Shown here piece by piece: positions 63,133 to 64,000 of a DNA stretch of 64,000 nt. The notes under the pieces were generated by a model. That model saw nothing but the letters and a program-made list of their open reading frames with translations, made no database searches and was not told the DNA's origin. How positions within the stretch are numbered: position 1 is the first letter of the stretch; each line of letters begins with the position of its first letter. This stretch comes from Bacteroides sp. AN502(2024) (GTDB lineage: Bacteria; Bacteroidota; Bacteroidia; Bacteroidales; Bacteroidaceae), in NCBI RefSeq assembly GCF_041227145.1, contig NZ_JBGFSP010000003.1, forward strand, positions 3,348,001 through 3,412,000. Reading direction: 5' to 3'. The position numbers were made by a program, and so were the translations under genes.

Positions 63133-63600
63133 ATGAGAAGACTAATCGCATGGGTTGTTTTGTTGTGTGGCTTTATGCCTGTTCTTTGGGCTGCCGATGG
63201 ATGTGAACAGCATTTATCCCGGGAGGAGTTCAGGGCAAAGCAAAAGGCATTCATTATCGAACAGGCCGGATTGAGTAAAGAGGAGGCGGCCAGGTTCTTT
63301 CCCCTCTATTTTGAACTCCAGGATAAGAAGAAGAAACTGAATGATGAATCGTGGAATCTGATGCGTAAAGGCAAAGAGGAGAAGACCACGGAAGCTCAAT
63401 ATGCGGAAATCAATGAGAAGGTAGCCAACAACCGTATTGCTGCCGACCAGCTTGACAAGACGTATCTGGGTAAGTTTAAAAAGATTCTTTCCAGCAAGAA
63501 GATCTTTCTGGTGCAGCGTGCTGAAATGCGTTTCCACCGGGAGATGATTAAAGGAATGAACCGTGGTAGAGAGAAGGGAGAGCATCCCAAGAAGAAATAA
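63133..63600 (+). CDS. Small periplasmic helical protein (Spy/CpxP-like layout)
   Basis: 155-aa protein with a signal peptide (LIAWVVLLCGFMPVLWAADG). The mature part is highly charged and helical (LSREEFRAKQKAFIIEQAGLSKEEAARFFPLYFELQDKKKKLNDESWNLMRKGKE), resembling small stress-response periplasmic proteins that bind unfolded proteins. It is the third gene of the sigma operon, suggesting an envelope-stress or metal-stress sensing role. Homology to Spy is a resemblance only. Confidence 0.65.
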   Translation: MRRLIAWVVLLCGFMPVLWAADGCEQHLSREEFRAKQKAFIIEQAGLSKEEAARFFPLYFELQDKKKKLNDESWNLMRKGKEEKTTEAQYAEINEKVANNRIAADQLDKTYLGKFKKILSSKKIFLVQRAEMRFHREMIKGMNRGREKGEHPKKK

Positions 63601-63604
63601 AGAA

Positions 63605-63718
63605 AAACAGAGGCGCTGTTTGAGTAAAATGGAGGCGCTGTTTCACCTAAATAGAGGCTCTGTTTGAGTAAAATAGAGGCTCTGTTTCACCCAAATAGAG
63701 GCTCTGTTTGAGTAAAAT
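63605..63718 (+). repeat. 22-bp-period tandem array with alternating units
   Basis: Five units of 22 bp, core AGAGGCTCTGTTT, whose tails alternate: GAGTAAAAT, CACCTAAAT, GAGTAAAAT, CACCCAAAT, GAGTAAAAT. It follows the stop codon at 63600 directly and runs into the palindromic element. The sequence differs from the arrays at 3498 and 20881, but the period is the same. Confidence 0.85.
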
Positions 63719-63881
63719 GAGGGTGTGTCAGAATGCCTGAATATAAAGATTGAGGCTGTCTGACAGGCCTCGGTAATTAGAAGTCACCCCTGCCAAAGCA
63801 TATTCTGGCAGGGGTGAAATCGTTAAAATAGGACTTGTTAGACAGCCTCATTTCCTTAAAAAGGGATTCCGGCACACCCTC
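63719..63881. repeat. Small palindromic (MITE-like) element, copy B, with nested element
   Basis: 163-bp element with terminal repeats GAGGGTGTGTCA and GGCACACCCTC, in the opposite orientation to the copy at 3687-3784. Outer parts match that copy; the inner part carries a second inverted-repeat pair at 63751-63850 and a central perfect 11-bp hairpin CACCCCTGCCA / TGGCAGGGGTG (63785-63816). It lies between two convergent gene ends, a place suited to a two-way terminator. Confidence 0.75.
63751..63850. repeat. Nested inverted-repeat element TGAGGCTGTCT
   Basis: Ends TGAGGCTGTCTGACA and TGTTAGACAGCCTCA are inverse repeats with one mismatch. They enclose the shared central hairpin but are absent from copy A, so two palindromic families appear combined. 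Confidence 0.6.
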
Positions 63882-63902
63882 GTTTTGGTATCGGTAGGGC
63901 GG

Positions 63903-64000
63903 TTATAATCCCTTTTTCTTAGCCTCATTCCAAATGGCATCCATCTCTGCGAGAGTCATCTCTTTCAGGCTTTTTCCCTCTTTGATGGTATGCTCCTCCA
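63903..64000 (-). CDS. mazG: MazG-like nucleoside triphosphate pyrophosphohydrolase (C-terminal end only)
   Basis: The last about 31 codons read EEHTIKEGKSLKEMTLAEMDAIWNEAKKKGL, the usual C-terminus of MazG, which hydrolyses NTPs to NMPs and pyrophosphate. The gene continues beyond the window. The stop is at 63903-63905. The call rests on the tail alone. Confidence 0.7.
   Translation of the reverse strand, partial: EEHTIKEGKSLKEMTLAEMDAIWNEAKKKGL

Overview
The window reads as chromosome of a gut Bacteroides. Reasons: two SusC/SusD pairs, type III glutamine synthetase, GH92 and GH20 enzymes, DUF5686 and DUF4876 proteins, ECF sigma/FecR regulation, and promoters with the Bacteroides -7 box TAnnTTTG. 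The species cannot be fixed from sequence reading alone. All domain and family names come from reading translated sequence; no search was run.

Layout. 1-1.6 kb: the end of a LolA-like gene and trxB. 1.7-3.8 kb: an intergenic repeat zone with a CCTATCACC-rich block, a 22-bp tandem array interrupted by an IS3-family element, and a small palindromic element. 3.8-19.0 kb (minus strand): one long gene run, in transcription order Crp/Fnr regulator, ECF sigma, FecR anti-sigma, SusC with STN domain, SusD, a metallopeptidase-like lipoprotein without HExxH, a TlpA-like thioredoxin, a subtilase without its catalytic residues, two retropepsin-like proteases with PDZ domains, and a degenerate retropepsin fused to thioredoxin. 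19.2-21.05 kb: a second copy of the same repeat block, IS3 element and 22-bp array, in the same orientation, so the run lies between long direct repeats. 21.1-23.3 kb: glnN.

23.5-42.8 kb (plus strand): a phospho-glycan utilisation locus: secreted PI-PLC, ROK kinase, SusC, SusD, two EEP-fold phosphodiesterases, an unknown lipoprotein, GH92 alpha-mannosidase, alkaline phosphatase, a GH63/trehalase-like glycosidase, GH20 hexosaminidase and a calcineurin-like phosphoesterase. The combination fits a phosphorylated, mannose-containing glycolipid such as a GPI anchor; that substrate is my inference. 42.9-49.1 kb (minus): a TonB receptor without SusD, two paralogous lipoproteins and a DUF4876 lipoprotein. 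49.2-52.8 kb: a XylR-like regulator diverging from a DUF5686 outer-membrane protein.

52.9-61 kb: IS4-type element, rpsA, a possible small RNA, IS1182-type element, an unknown secreted protein, and a decayed region with a frameshifted tyrosine integrase. 61.1-64 kb: RNase Z, an ECF sigma operon, another 22-bp-period array, a nested palindromic element and the end of mazG.

The two most notable systems are the SusCD operon with several apparently disarmed peptidases, and the putative GPI-type locus.
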